A stretch of 8,684 nucleotides of DNA. Source: Desulfuromonadales bacterium (GTDB taxonomy: Bacteria; Desulfobacterota; Desulfuromonadia; Desulfuromonadales; JACZKF01). Under the pieces are notes generated by a model. That model had not been told where the DNA came from. It searched no databases and saw only the letters and a list, made by a program, of their open reading frames with translations. This document shows, one piece after another, positions 1 through 7,604 of the stretch. The stretch is taken from NCBI GenBank assembly GCA_014860175.1, contig JACZKF010000084.1, positions 1 to 8,684 on the forward strand, in the 5' to 3' direction. The translations under genes and the position numbers were made by a program. Each line of letters begins with the position of its first letter. Position 1 is the first letter of the stretch.

Positions 1-642
1 ATCCCCCCCCAGACGCACCAGGCCGTAGCCGGCGGTGGCGGCAATCAGCCCGGCGGCAACGGCAGCTCCGAGCCAGGGGGCGCCCCCTTGACGGTGCCGC
101 AGCCAGCGCAGCAGATCGGCCAGGGCGACGTTGACCAGGACGATGAGAAAGCTCAGCCCGTAGACCCCGAACAGGTCGGCCGACTGGAGCAGAACTTCCC
201 GGTTCTGCTGCGAATAGCCGAGCAGAGCCCAGGGGAAACCGGAAAGGAGAAAAGAACGGAGGAATTCGAGGCCGACCCAGACGACGGGCAACGTGAGCAG
301 CAAAGGGAGGGCGCGCCGTGCCTGCAGCTGGCAGGCGGTCCAGGTGGCGACGGCAAAGAACAGGGCGAGATAGCCGACCAGCAGCAGGTAGGCAACCACC
401 GAAAAGATCGGATGCATCTGCCCGTAAGTGGTCATGACGATATTCAGCCAGTACAGAACCAGGCTGAAGAAACCGACGCCGGCGGCAAAACCGGTGGCGA
501 AGGGGCGCCGGTGCATGACCAGCAGCAGCGGCACCAGACCGATCCAGGCCAGGGGCGACAGATCAGGTCGGGGAAATGAGAGGGCAAGGACGACTCCGGC
601 GGCAAGCGCCCAGAGAATCGACCGGTCCGGCAGATATTTCAT
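1..642 (-). CDS. lnt: Apolipoprotein N-acyltransferase, N-terminal part (cut by window edge)
   Basis: Lnt is an inner-membrane enzyme that transfers a fatty acid from a phospholipid to the N-terminal cysteine of diacylglyceryl lipoproteins, the last step of lipoprotein maturation. The frame is open from an ATG at 642 to the window edge, giving 214 residues; family members are about 500 residues, so more than half is missing. The visible part is almost entirely hydrophobic. Probable membrane segments lie near residues 8-23, 28-43, 48-69, 78-100, 112-124, 155-178 and 190-210. The family-typical stretch W122-V-G-L-E126-F-L-R129, followed by G-F-P-W (135-138) and G-Y-S-Q (142-145), identifies it. 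The periplasmic nitrilase-like domain with the Glu-Lys-Cys triad lies beyond the edge and cannot be checked. The start is 4 nt after the corC stop, with only a weak purine stretch upstream, so translation is probably coupled to corC. The corC-lnt order matches the ybeX-lnt pair of E. coli. Confidence 0.93.
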   Translation of the reverse strand, partial: MKYLPDRSILWALAAGVVLALSFPRPDLSPLAWIGLVPLLLVMHRRPFATGFAAGVGFFSLVLYWLNIVMTTYGQMHPIFSVVAYLLLVGYLALFFAVATWTACQLQARRALPLLLTLPVVWVGLEFLRSFLLSGFPWALLGYSQQNREVLLQSADLFGVYGLSFLIVLVNVALADLLRWLRHRQGGAPWLGAAVAAGLIAATAGYGLVRLGGD

Positions 643-646
643 CGGT

Positions 647-1537
<891 letters not shown>

Positions 1538-1540
1538 GTT

Positions 1541-1554
1541 CCCTTTCCTCCTCC
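1541..1554 (-). promoter_or_regulatory. Strong ribosome binding site for the TTG start of corC
   Basis: On the minus strand this reads GGAGGAGGAAAGGG, a repeated Shine-Dalgarno-like purine run. The GGAGGAGG part ends 9 nt before the TTG at 1537. It supports that TTG as the corC start, since the next in-frame methionine is residue 64. The gene sits after a 55-nt gap, the longest in the operon, so it may rely on this site and not on coupling. Confidence 0.7.
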
Positions 1555-1592
1555 TTCGCCCGGGGGTTCCGGGGATGGATGAACCACTAAGT

Positions 1593-2306
1593 TTAAGCGA
1601 AAATAAAATGGATGACCAGGGTCACCCCGATTCCCAGCAGGGCCCCGGCCGCCACCTCGGCCAGCGAATGAATCCGCATCAGCAACCGGCTCTGGCTGAC
1701 CATGGTAGCCATGCCGAAGGTCAGCAGTAGCAAGATGGGGGCGACCTGGGCCAAGGCGATGCTGGTGGCGATGGAAAAAGCCACCGCCGCATGTCCGCTC
1801 GGCATGCCGCCGTGCAGAGGGGTCCCTCGTCCCAGCCGCCCCTTGAACAGCACCACCAGGATGATCACCGTCAAGGCCGAGACCACCGAGGCTTCTCCTT
1901 CCGGAGGCTGCCCCAAATGGCCGATGGCGGCTTCCATGCCGTGCAGGAGCCGATGCGACAAGGCCAGGTAGGCGATGACCACCGCCCCGACGGCGGACAC
2001 CAGTACCGCCCCGGCAGCCACGTCTTTGGCGCATTGGGCCAGCTTGTGGAATTCCGGCGAGACCAGGTCGACCACCACTTCCAAAGCGGTGTTGAGCAGT
2101 TCGGCCACCAGCACCAAAGTGACCGCCAGGGCCAGCAGGGCGAATTCCAGGGCGGAAATCCGCAGCAGAACCGCCGTCAGCAACACCCCCACTGCGGCCA
2201 GAAAGTGCCAGCGCATGTGACGTTGGGTGCGAGCGGTCCAGAGAATACCGTCGATAGCGCAATTGACACTATCGAGCCACCGGCTGGGCTTGAACTCCTT
2301 TTTCAC
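1593..2306 (-). CDS. Fused diacylglycerol/undecaprenol kinase and PAP2 phosphatase, membrane protein
   Basis: A 237-residue integral membrane protein made of two domains. Residues 1-120 are a DgkA-type prokaryotic lipid kinase with three predicted helices. They keep E69-L-L-N72-T-A-L-E76, D80 and K94-D95, which align at the same numbers as the E. coli DgkA active site; the position of E28, a metal ligand, is Gln. Residues about 140-237 are a PAP2 acid phosphatase domain: P169-S-G-H172 and S206-R207-x5-H213-x3-E217 carry the expected acid and nucleophile histidines. The first PAP2 motif is poorly kept (K155 ... T162-P163 where K-x6-R-P is usual), and the third ends in Glu where Asp is usual. 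The kinase half resembles the Gram-positive undecaprenol kinases at least as much as the E. coli enzyme, so undecaprenol or diacylglycerol are both possible substrates. The phosphatase half could act on undecaprenyl-PP or phosphatidate-type lipids. The GTG start overlaps the ybeY stop as GTGA, indicating coupled translation. Confidence 0.9.
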   Translation of the reverse strand: MKKEFKPSRWLDSVNCAIDGILWTARTQRHMRWHFLAAVGVLLTAVLLRISALEFALLALAVTLVLVAELLNTALEVVVDLVSPEFHKLAQCAKDVAAGAVLVSAVGAVVIAYLALSHRLLHGMEAAIGHLGQPPEGEASVVSALTVIILVVLFKGRLGRGTPLHGGMPSGHAAVAFSIATSIALAQVAPILLLLTFGMATMVSQSRLLMRIHSLAEVAAGALLGIGVTLVIHFIFA

Positions 2307-2761
2307 GTCGGCGGTAGTTCCCGTCGGAGCAAGGCGAAAAGTTCGCGCTCTTTCGCCTCCATGCGCTGCGCTTCGGCTTCGGTGCCCCGCTCGTGATCGT
2401 AACCGAGCAGGTGCAAGATGCCGTGCGACAGCAGAAAGTAGAGTTCATCGGTGAAGGGGATTCCCGCCTCGGCCGCATCCCGGGCCGCGGTCTCGGCCGA
2501 AATCACCACGTCCCCGAGCAACTCCGGGTGCAGGCCGGCCCCCTCCCCTTCCTGCATCGGGAACGAGATGACATTGGTCGGCCGATCTTTTTGCAGGTAG
2601 TCGCGGTTAAGGAGCTGGATCTCGGCATCGTCGACGATGACCACCGACAACTCCCCCTCAGGACATCCCAAGGCGTTTAAGATCGTCCGTGCCGCTTTTC
2701 GCAGGTTCAATTTCCCGATCTTTAGGCGTTTTTGGCGGTTCTCGATGTAGATCTTCGACAT
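2303..2761 (-). CDS. ybeY: Endoribonuclease YbeY (rRNA maturation factor)
   Basis: A 152-residue member of the UPF0054 family, close to the usual length of about 150. YbeY is a cytoplasmic metal-dependent single-strand endoribonuclease needed for 16S rRNA 3'-end maturation and 70S ribosome quality control. The signature H113-x3-H117-x5-H123 (H-G-I-L-H-L-L-G-Y-D-H) supplies the metal site. The upstream R60-P-T-N-V-I-S-F-P block, with the conserved Arg, is also intact, as is L-L-G-D-V-V-I-S (81-88). The ATG start is supported by an AGAGG site 4 nt upstream and by an N-terminus (I-x-I-E-N-R-Q) typical of the family. This start lies inside pgpH, so the two genes overlap by 104 nt; the stop overlaps the next gene by 4 nt. 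Adjacency to phoH (ybeZ) and corC (ybeX) matches the E. coli ybeZYX order. Confidence 0.96.
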   Translation of the reverse strand: MSKIYIENRQKRLKIGKLNLRKAARTILNALGCPEGELSVVIVDDAEIQLLNRDYLQKDRPTNVISFPMQEGEGAGLHPELLGDVVISAETAARDAAEAGIPFTDELYFLLSHGILHLLGYDHERGTEAEAQRMEAKERELFALLRRELPPT

Positions 2762-5039
2762 TTTTCCTCTTGCCAGAATCTTTCTCCCGCTCTTTGAAAG
2801 CCGGTTCGGGGTAGTCGATCCGATGATGGAAAATTCCCCCCAGAATCCGGTTGAAACTCTTGGCGATATTGTGCAGGTCTTTGAGGGTCAGCTCGCATTC
2901 GTCCAGCTGACCGTCGATGAAGATATTGTTGATGATCTTCTGCACCAGGCCACGGATGCGGGCCGGCGTCGGATCGGCCAGGGTGCGGCTGGCCGCTTCC
3001 ACCGCATCGGCCAGCATGATCAGGGCCGCCTCCCTGGTCTGCGGCTTCGGGCCGGGATAGCGGTAGTCTCGTTCGTCGATCTGCGGATTGGCGGCATCTT
3101 CACGCTGCTTCGCCTTGTCGAAGAAGAATTTCATCAGGGAGGTGCCGTGGTGCTGGCGGATGATATCGACCAGCGGCTCCCCCAGCCGCCCCTCGCGGGC
3201 GATCTCCACCCCGTCCTTGACGTGCGCCATTAAAATCAGGGCGCTCATCGAGGGGGCCAGCTTGTCGTGCTTGTTCTCCTGAGCCCCCAGGTTCTCGATG
3301 AAATATAGCGGCTTGCGAACTTTGCCGACGTCATGGTAATAGGCGGCCACCCGGGCCATCAGGGGGTTGGCGCCGATGACCTCGGCCGCCGCCTCCACCA
3401 GATTGCCGACAATGATCGAGTGGTGGTAGGTGCCGGGGGCCTGAATCATCAACTCGCGCAGCACCGGGGTATTGAGATTGGAGAGTTCCAGCAGCTTGAT
3501 GTCGGTCGTGTACTTGAACAGGCTCTCTACCAGGGGGATGGTGCCGGTGACGATAACGGCGCAAAGCAGACCGCCGGAGAGACCGAAGCCGAGCTTGAAG
3601 AGGAACTGGAGGTCGAGACCGCGGCCGGCCATCAGATGGATACCGAGAATCAGCAGCACATTGACCAGGGACAGGCGCATACCGGCCTGGTACAGAGTCG
3701 TCCGCTCCTTGCAGTGACGCACCCAATGGGCGCCGACCAGGCCGCCGACCAGGGCGTAGAAGGAGATGAACAGGCTATCGCCAAACATCACCCCCAGCAG
3801 CAGGGACGACAGAATGATGAAAATCAGGGCGGTTTCCGAATTGAGAACGATCCGCACCAGCATCGCCCCGGCCGCAAACGGAAGCAGGTAGTAATAGCTG
3901 CTCGATTCTATGTAGGGAAAAGAGCTCTCCAGGGCGGAGGAGATGAAAATGGCCAGCTTGAGGAGCATGAACTGACCGATGAAAGCGGTCACCAGAAACA
4001 GCAGATCGCGGTTTTTGGGGCGGTACTTGCGGATATTCAGCTGGGCGAAACGGTGGCTGACAAAAAGGAGCAGGGCCGTACACAGCAGCAGCCCGAAGCC
4101 GGTGCGCAGGGTGCTGTAGTCATTGCCGATTTCCCGCAATGCCCGCAACTTCTTGATCTGCTCCTCGGAGACCCGCTCCCCCTCGCGGATGATCATCTCC
4201 CCCTTCTTGACCTGGAACAGCACCGGCTTCACCGCTTCCCCGGCCTGCCGCTTGCGTGCCTCGGTCTCGTTCTTGTTGAAGGTCAGGTTGGGGCGGAAAA
4301 GCTTCTGGATGACGGCAAAGAGAGCCTGGCGCTGGCGGCCGCTGAGCTCTTCCATTTGCTTCAGGCCGGCATTGATCCGCTCCTGGGCCTGTCCGGGGCC
4401 GATGACGGTTTCCAGCTCCCGACCGGCGTCTTCTTTTTGCAACTCCAGATTGCGGATGGTGATTCCCTTTTCCCGGTCCGCCTGAAACAGCTGCAGATTG
4501 CCGACAATCTTCTGATTGAGGGCCTGGGGAAGCATTTTGCGCAGGGCGCCGATGGTCGCCGGGTCCGTCGGCAGTTCGCCGAAAGCGTTCAGCTCCTCCC
4601 CGCTCAAGCTGCTGCCGAGAATCGCCTCCACCTCCTTGTGCAGACCCTCGGGGGGATTCCCCTTCTCCGCTTCGGCCGCGACCAGACGCAGGGCCTGCAC
4701 CAGACGCTCGGCAATATCGAGCCCGGCGCGAGGGTCGTAATCGTACAGGGGGGGGACGGCCTCTTCGGCCTCGGCACGTTTTTTCTCCGTCAAGGGGAGG
4801 TCGGGGATCAGCAGATCCTTGGGCGCCTTGACGTCGCGCGAGGCGATATCGCCGGGGACATAGTAATCCGGGATGAAGCCCCCTTTGGGGACGATGATCA
4901 AGGTCAGCACCACCGCCACCAGCCCCAACAGGAGATACCGTTGGGTTTTCTCCTCGAGGCTGAAAAAACGGCCGAGAACAGCCGCCACCCCTTTGGGGGC
5001 GCGAGGCTCCGGTTTTTGCTCATAGCGGCTGGTCATCAT
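2658..5039 (-). CDS. pgpH: PgpH-type 7TM-HD cyclic-dinucleotide phosphodiesterase
   Basis: A 793-residue membrane protein of the PgpH/YqfF family. A short cytoplasmic N-terminus is followed by one membrane helix (about 35-50), a large extracytoplasmic 7TMR-HDED domain (about 52-307), a cluster of membrane helices (about 311-505) and a cytoplasmic HD domain (about 520-725). Metal-site residues are visible: H540 in T-Y-H-H-S, H569-D570 in Y-Y-H-D-V-G-K, H606, H630-H631 in Q-H-H-G-T, and D678 in L-A-D-A-V-E-A-A-S-R. Their spacing closely matches the ligands described for Listeria PgpH, which hydrolyses c-di-AMP to pApA. The substrate here is inferred; deltaproteobacteria also use c-di-GMP and cGAMP. 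The outer domain presumably senses a ligand, as yet unidentified. It is longer than Firmicutes homologues (about 710-720), partly through a charged Lys/Glu/Pro tail (about 749-793) that mostly overlaps ybeY. Two ATGs in tandem (5039 and 5036) could serve as start, 3-6 nt after the phoH stop. Confidence 0.94.
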   Translation of the reverse strand: MMTSRYEQKPEPRAPKGVAAVLGRFFSLEEKTQRYLLLGLVAVVLTLIIVPKGGFIPDYYVPGDIASRDVKAPKDLLIPDLPLTEKKRAEAEEAVPPLYDYDPRAGLDIAERLVQALRLVAAEAEKGNPPEGLHKEVEAILGSSLSGEELNAFGELPTDPATIGALRKMLPQALNQKIVGNLQLFQADREKGITIRNLELQKEDAGRELETVIGPGQAQERINAGLKQMEELSGRQRQALFAVIQKLFRPNLTFNKNETEARKRQAGEAVKPVLFQVKKGEMIIREGERVSEEQIKKLRALREIGNDYSTLRTGFGLLLCTALLLFVSHRFAQLNIRKYRPKNRDLLFLVTAFIGQFMLLKLAIFISSALESSFPYIESSSYYYLLPFAAGAMLVRIVLNSETALIFIILSSLLLGVMFGDSLFISFYALVGGLVGAHWVRHCKERTTLYQAGMRLSLVNVLLILGIHLMAGRGLDLQFLFKLGFGLSGGLLCAVIVTGTIPLVESLFKYTTDIKLLELSNLNTPVLRELMIQAPGTYHHSIIVGNLVEAAAEVIGANPLMARVAAYYHDVGKVRKPLYFIENLGAQENKHDKLAPSMSALILMAHVKDGVEIAREGRLGEPLVDIIRQHHGTSLMKFFFDKAKQREDAANPQIDERDYRYPGPKPQTREAALIMLADAVEAASRTLADPTPARIRGLVQKIINNIFIDGQLDECELTLKDLHNIAKSFNRILGGIFHHRIDYPEPAFKEREKDSGKRKNVEDLHREPPKTPKDREIEPAKSGTDDLKRLGMS
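2766..2770 (-). promoter_or_regulatory. Ribosome binding site for ybeY, inside pgpH
   Basis: The minus strand reads AGAGG followed by four A residues and then the ATG at 2761. It lies within the pgpH reading frame. It matters because it supports a ybeY start 104 nt before the pgpH stop, against a later start in the gene. Confidence 0.65.
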
Positions 5040-5042
5040 GGA

Positions 5043-6032
5043 TTAGGCCGGCTCCGGCCGGCTCGCCGGGGTATTCCGATGGCGCTCGTAAGCCTGGACG
5101 ATCGATTGCACGATGGGGTGACGCACGACATCGCGATCGGTAAAATATTTGAAACTGATCCCTTCGACGCCGCGCAGGATGTCGACCGCCTGGACCAGGC
5201 CGGAGAGCCGGCCAACCGGCAGGTCGACCTGGGTGACGTCACCGGTGATCACGGCCCGGCTGCCGAACCCGAGGCGGGTGAGGAACATCTTCATCTGCTC
5301 GGCCGTGGTATTTTGCGCTTCATCGAGAATCACAAAAGCATCGTTCAAGGTGCGACCGCGCATGAAGGCGAGGGGCGCCACTTCGACAATCCCCTTGTCG
5401 ATCATGGTCTGCCCCTTTTCGAAATCCATCATCTCGAACAGGGCATCGTACAAGGGGCGCAGATACGGATTGACTTTCTCCGCCAGATCGCCGGGGAGAA
5501 AGCCGAGCTTTTCTCCCGCCTCCACGGCCGGCCGCACCAAAACGATGCGGCTCACCTCCTTTTTGGTCAGGAAGGAGACGGCCATGGCCATGGCCAGATA
5601 GGTCTTGCCGGTCCCCGCCGGCCCGATGCCGAAAACCACGTCGTTGCCGCGGATGGCATCGATGTACTGTTTTTGGGCCAGGCTCTTGGGGGAGATGATC
5701 TTCTTGCGGGCGGAGATGAAAATGGTATCGAGAAAGATGTCGCGCAAGCGGGCGCCGGCATCGGCGCTCAGGATCCGGATGGCGTAATCGATGTCGGTGG
5801 AGTAGAGGGGGTATCCCTCGCGCAACAGGACGTAGAGCTCCTCCAGCAGACGGCGAGTCAGGGCGACCTGCAGGGAGTCCCCCTCGATGTTCAGCTCCAC
5901 ACCTTTGGAGCCGACCCGGACGCCGAGCGTCCGCTCGATCTGTTTCAGGTTGCGATTCTGCTGGCCGAAAAGAAGGTTCGCCAGGTGCTGGTCGTCGGCG
6001 GTGAACCGCTCCCGACTTATGCTCTTATCCAA
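5043..6032 (-). CDS. phoH: PhoH/YbeZ-family ATPase
   Basis: A 329-residue cytoplasmic P-loop ATPase of the PhoH family (E. coli YbeZ). Residues about 12-80 form the N-terminal small nucleic-acid-binding-like region usual for the family. The Walker A loop is G137-P-A-G-T-G-K-T144 and Walker B is V-I-L-D237-E238-A-Q-N, with the family's V-R-P-A-V-E-A-G-E-K-L-G-F-L-P-G-D stretch between them. The C-terminus has the G-D-V-T-Q-V-D-L-P block. PhoH proteins are thought to be RNA-linked ATPases or helicases and in E. coli YbeZ associates with YbeY; the exact role is unsettled. It is the first gene of the six-gene minus-strand unit. The start is TTG: the frame is closed by an in-frame TAA about 25 nt upstream, there is no ATG or GTG between, and the first methionine downstream is far into the protein. 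AGGGAA lies a few bases upstream of the TTG as a modest ribosome site. Confidence 0.95.
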   Translation of the reverse strand: MDKSISRERFTADDQHLANLLFGQQNRNLKQIERTLGVRVGSKGVELNIEGDSLQVALTRRLLEELYVLLREGYPLYSTDIDYAIRILSADAGARLRDIFLDTIFISARKKIISPKSLAQKQYIDAIRGNDVVFGIGPAGTGKTYLAMAMAVSFLTKKEVSRIVLVRPAVEAGEKLGFLPGDLAEKVNPYLRPLYDALFEMMDFEKGQTMIDKGIVEVAPLAFMRGRTLNDAFVILDEAQNTTAEQMKMFLTRLGFGSRAVITGDVTQVDLPVGRLSGLVQAVDILRGVEGISFKYFTDRDVVRHPIVQSIVQAYERHRNTPASRPEPA

Positions 6033-6071
6033 CGGTTTCCCTGTGTGCGGAGCTTAAGACCCGAAGGTAGC

Positions 6072-6100
6072 AAAATAACACTAAACTCCCTGAAGATCAA
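6072..6100 (-). promoter_or_regulatory. Candidate sigma70-type promoter of the phoH operon
   Basis: On the minus strand TTGATC (6100-6095) and TATTTT (6077-6072) are separated by exactly 17 bp. Each matches the -35 or -10 consensus at four of six positions. The predicted transcript would begin near 6065, leaving a leader of about 30 nt before the phoH TTG. This is pattern recognition only; it is the best candidate on this strand in the 194-nt divergent region. Confidence 0.5.
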
Positions 6101-6142
6101 GCCCGGTCCCCCTGCCGCCGAGGCGGTGAAGACAAAAGATCA

Positions 6143-6176
6143 TTTCAATTGCGGCTTATTGTGCTATAAGTATGAA
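6143..6176 (+). promoter_or_regulatory. Candidate promoter region for eno
   Basis: This AT-rich patch in the divergent region has TATAAG (6165-6170, five of six to the -10 consensus) with a weak TTTCAA (6143-6148) 16 bp upstream. An overlapping alternative is TTGCGG (6149-6154), 16 bp, TATGAA (6171-6176). Either would give a leader of roughly 45-50 nt before the eno ATG. The -35 matches are poor, so the exact element is uncertain. Confidence 0.35.
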
Positions 6177-6215
6177 CTTCTAACCTGGCCGTGGCCGGAA
6201 ATCTATTTCAGTTGC

Positions 6216-6222
6216 AAGGGGG
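6216..6222 (+). promoter_or_regulatory. Ribosome binding site deciding the eno start
   Basis: AAGGGGG ends 4 nt before the ATG at 6227. This favours the ATG over the in-frame GTG at 6191, which would add 12 residues not seen in enolases. Confidence 0.7.
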
Positions 6223-6226
6223 CACC

Positions 6227-7519
6227 ATGAGCGAAATCGTCGACATCTTTGCCCGGGAAATCCTCGATTCCCGAGGCAACCCGACCGTCGAAGTGGAAGT
6301 TTATCTGGAAAGCGGGGCGATGGGAAGAGCGGCCGTGCCGAGCGGCGCCTCCACCGGCGAGCGGGAAGCTCTCGAACTGCGCGACGGCGACAAGTCCCGC
6401 TATCTCGGCAAAGGGGTGCTCAAGGCGGTGGACAATGTCAACGACATCATCGCCAGCGCCCTGATCGGCTGGGAAGCTTCCGATCAGATCGGCATCGATC
6501 GCAAGCTGATCCTGCTCGACGGCACCGAGGTCAAGAGCAACCTGGGAGCCAATGCACTGCTTGGAGTTTCCATGGCCTGTGCCAAGGCGGCGGCGGAAGA
6601 GGCCGGGCTGCCACTCTACCAGTACCTGGGCGGGGCCAATGCCAAGGAGTTGCCGCTGCCGATGATGAATATCATCAACGGCGGCGCCCATGCCGACAAC
6701 AATGTCGACATTCAGGAATTCATGATCATGCCGGCCGGCGCCGCTTCTTTTCGTGAGGCGCTGCGCATGGGGGCGGAGATCTTCCATGCCCTGAAAAAGG
6801 TCCTCAAAGCCAAAGGGTACAGCACCGCCGTCGGCGATGAGGGGGGCTTTGCCCCCGACCTCAAGAGCAATGAAGAAGCGCTGCAGGTCATCATGGAAGC
6901 GATCACCGCCGCCGGCTACAAGCCGGGAGACGATGTGCTGCTGGCCCTGGACGTCGCCGCCTCCGAGCTGTTCAAAAATGGCAAGTATCGTCTGGAGAAT
7001 GAACCACAGCCGGAGAAGACGGCCGCCGATCTGGTCGATTTCTACGAAGACCTGGTCAATCGCTACCCGATCATCTCCATCGAGGACGGCATGGCGGAGA
7101 ACGACTGGGACGGTTGGAAGTTGCTGAGCGACCGCCTGGGCAAACGGATCCAGATCGTCGGCGACGATCTCTTCGTCACCAACACCCGCATTTTGCGGGA
7201 AGGGATCTCCAAGGGGATCGCCAACTCCATCCTGATCAAGGTCAACCAGATCGGCACCTTGACCGAAACTCTGGAGGCGATCGAGATGGCCAAGCGGGCC
7301 GGCTACACCGCCATCATCTCCCACCGCAGCGGTGAAACCGAAGACACCACCATCGCCGATCTGGCGGTCGCCACCAACGCCGGCCAGATCAAGACCGGCT
7401 CCCTCTGCCGCACCGATCGGGTGGCCAAATACAATCAGCTGCTGCGCATTGAAGACGAACTCGACGAGACGGCCGTGTTCAACGGCCGCGAGGTCTTCTA
7501 CAACCTGCGCCGCTTCTGA
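6227..7519 (+). CDS. eno: Enolase (phosphopyruvate hydratase)
   Basis: Enolase interconverts 2-phosphoglycerate and phosphoenolpyruvate in glycolysis and gluconeogenesis, and is a cytosolic Mg2+ enzyme. The 430-residue product has the normal bacterial length. The N-terminus carries A-R-E-I-L-D-S-R-G-N-P-T and the catalytic loop S39-G-A-S42-T-G. The active site is intact: E205 in G-D-E-G-G-F-A-P, the metal ligands D242, E286 and D313, K338 in L-I-K-V-N-Q-I-G-T, H366 in the signature S-H-R-S-G-E-T-E-D-T, and K389. All sit four positions before their E. coli counterparts, as expected from a slightly shorter N-terminus. It appears to be a single-gene unit, transcribed divergently from the phoH operon and closed by a strong hairpin 22 nt after the stop. 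The ATG start is chosen for its ribosome site and because S-E-I-V-D-I-F-A-R-E-I-L is the usual enolase beginning. Confidence 0.98.
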   Translation: MSEIVDIFAREILDSRGNPTVEVEVYLESGAMGRAAVPSGASTGEREALELRDGDKSRYLGKGVLKAVDNVNDIIASALIGWEASDQIGIDRKLILLDGTEVKSNLGANALLGVSMACAKAAAEEAGLPLYQYLGGANAKELPLPMMNIINGGAHADNNVDIQEFMIMPAGAASFREALRMGAEIFHALKKVLKAKGYSTAVGDEGGFAPDLKSNEEALQVIMEAITAAGYKPGDDVLLALDVAASELFKNGKYRLENEPQPEKTAADLVDFYEDLVNRYPIISIEDGMAENDWDGWKLLSDRLGKRIQIVGDDLFVTNTRILREGISKGIANSILIKVNQIGTLTETLEAIEMAKRAGYTAIISHRSGETEDTTIADLAVATNAGQIKTGSLCRTDRVAKYNQLLRIEDELDETAVFNGREVFYNLRRF

Positions 7520-7541
7520 GCCATCTCCTCACCGAAGCACA

Positions 7542-7580
7542 CAAGGCCTGCGGATCTGTTCCGCAGGCCTTGAGTCTTTT
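7542..7580 (+). terminator. Intrinsic terminator of eno
   Basis: A perfect 12-bp stem (CAAGGCCTGCGG at 7542-7553 paired with 7561-7572) encloses a 7-nt loop and is followed by AGTCTTTT (7573-7580). It starts 22 nt after the eno stop. In the minus direction the same stem lies downstream of ftsH, but the bases after it are not a T-run, so it is likely efficient mainly for eno. Confidence 0.88.
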
Positions 7581-7604
7581 GTCTGTGTCTACCGCTTACC
7601 CGGG

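Noticed and set aside
1559..1573. Small CCCGG/CCGGG hairpin in the gap between the kinase-phosphatase gene and corC
   Set aside because: The stem is only 5 bp with no T-run after it, so it is unlikely to terminate transcription; it is expected by chance at this GC content.
6191..6226. Upstream in-frame GTG start for eno adding 12 residues
   Set aside because: The ATG at 6227 has a clear AAGGGGG site and gives the normal enolase N-terminus; the GTG lacks a good site.
3333..6230. Uninterrupted 965-codon open frame on the plus strand, opposite pgpH and phoH
   Set aside because: Its translation is low-complexity (rich in Gln, Gly, Asp, His, Leu) with no family resemblance. It is antisense to two clearly real genes, and in GC-rich DNA the frame opposite a biased coding frame often lacks stops.
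6203..7324. 373-codon open frame antisense to eno
   Set aside because: It lies wholly opposite enolase and has no recognisable motif; eno has every catalytic residue.
7542..7572. The eno hairpin as a bidirectional terminator also serving ftsH
   Set aside because: On the minus strand the stem is followed by TGTGTGCTTCGG and not a T-run, so termination of ftsH there is possible but not supported.
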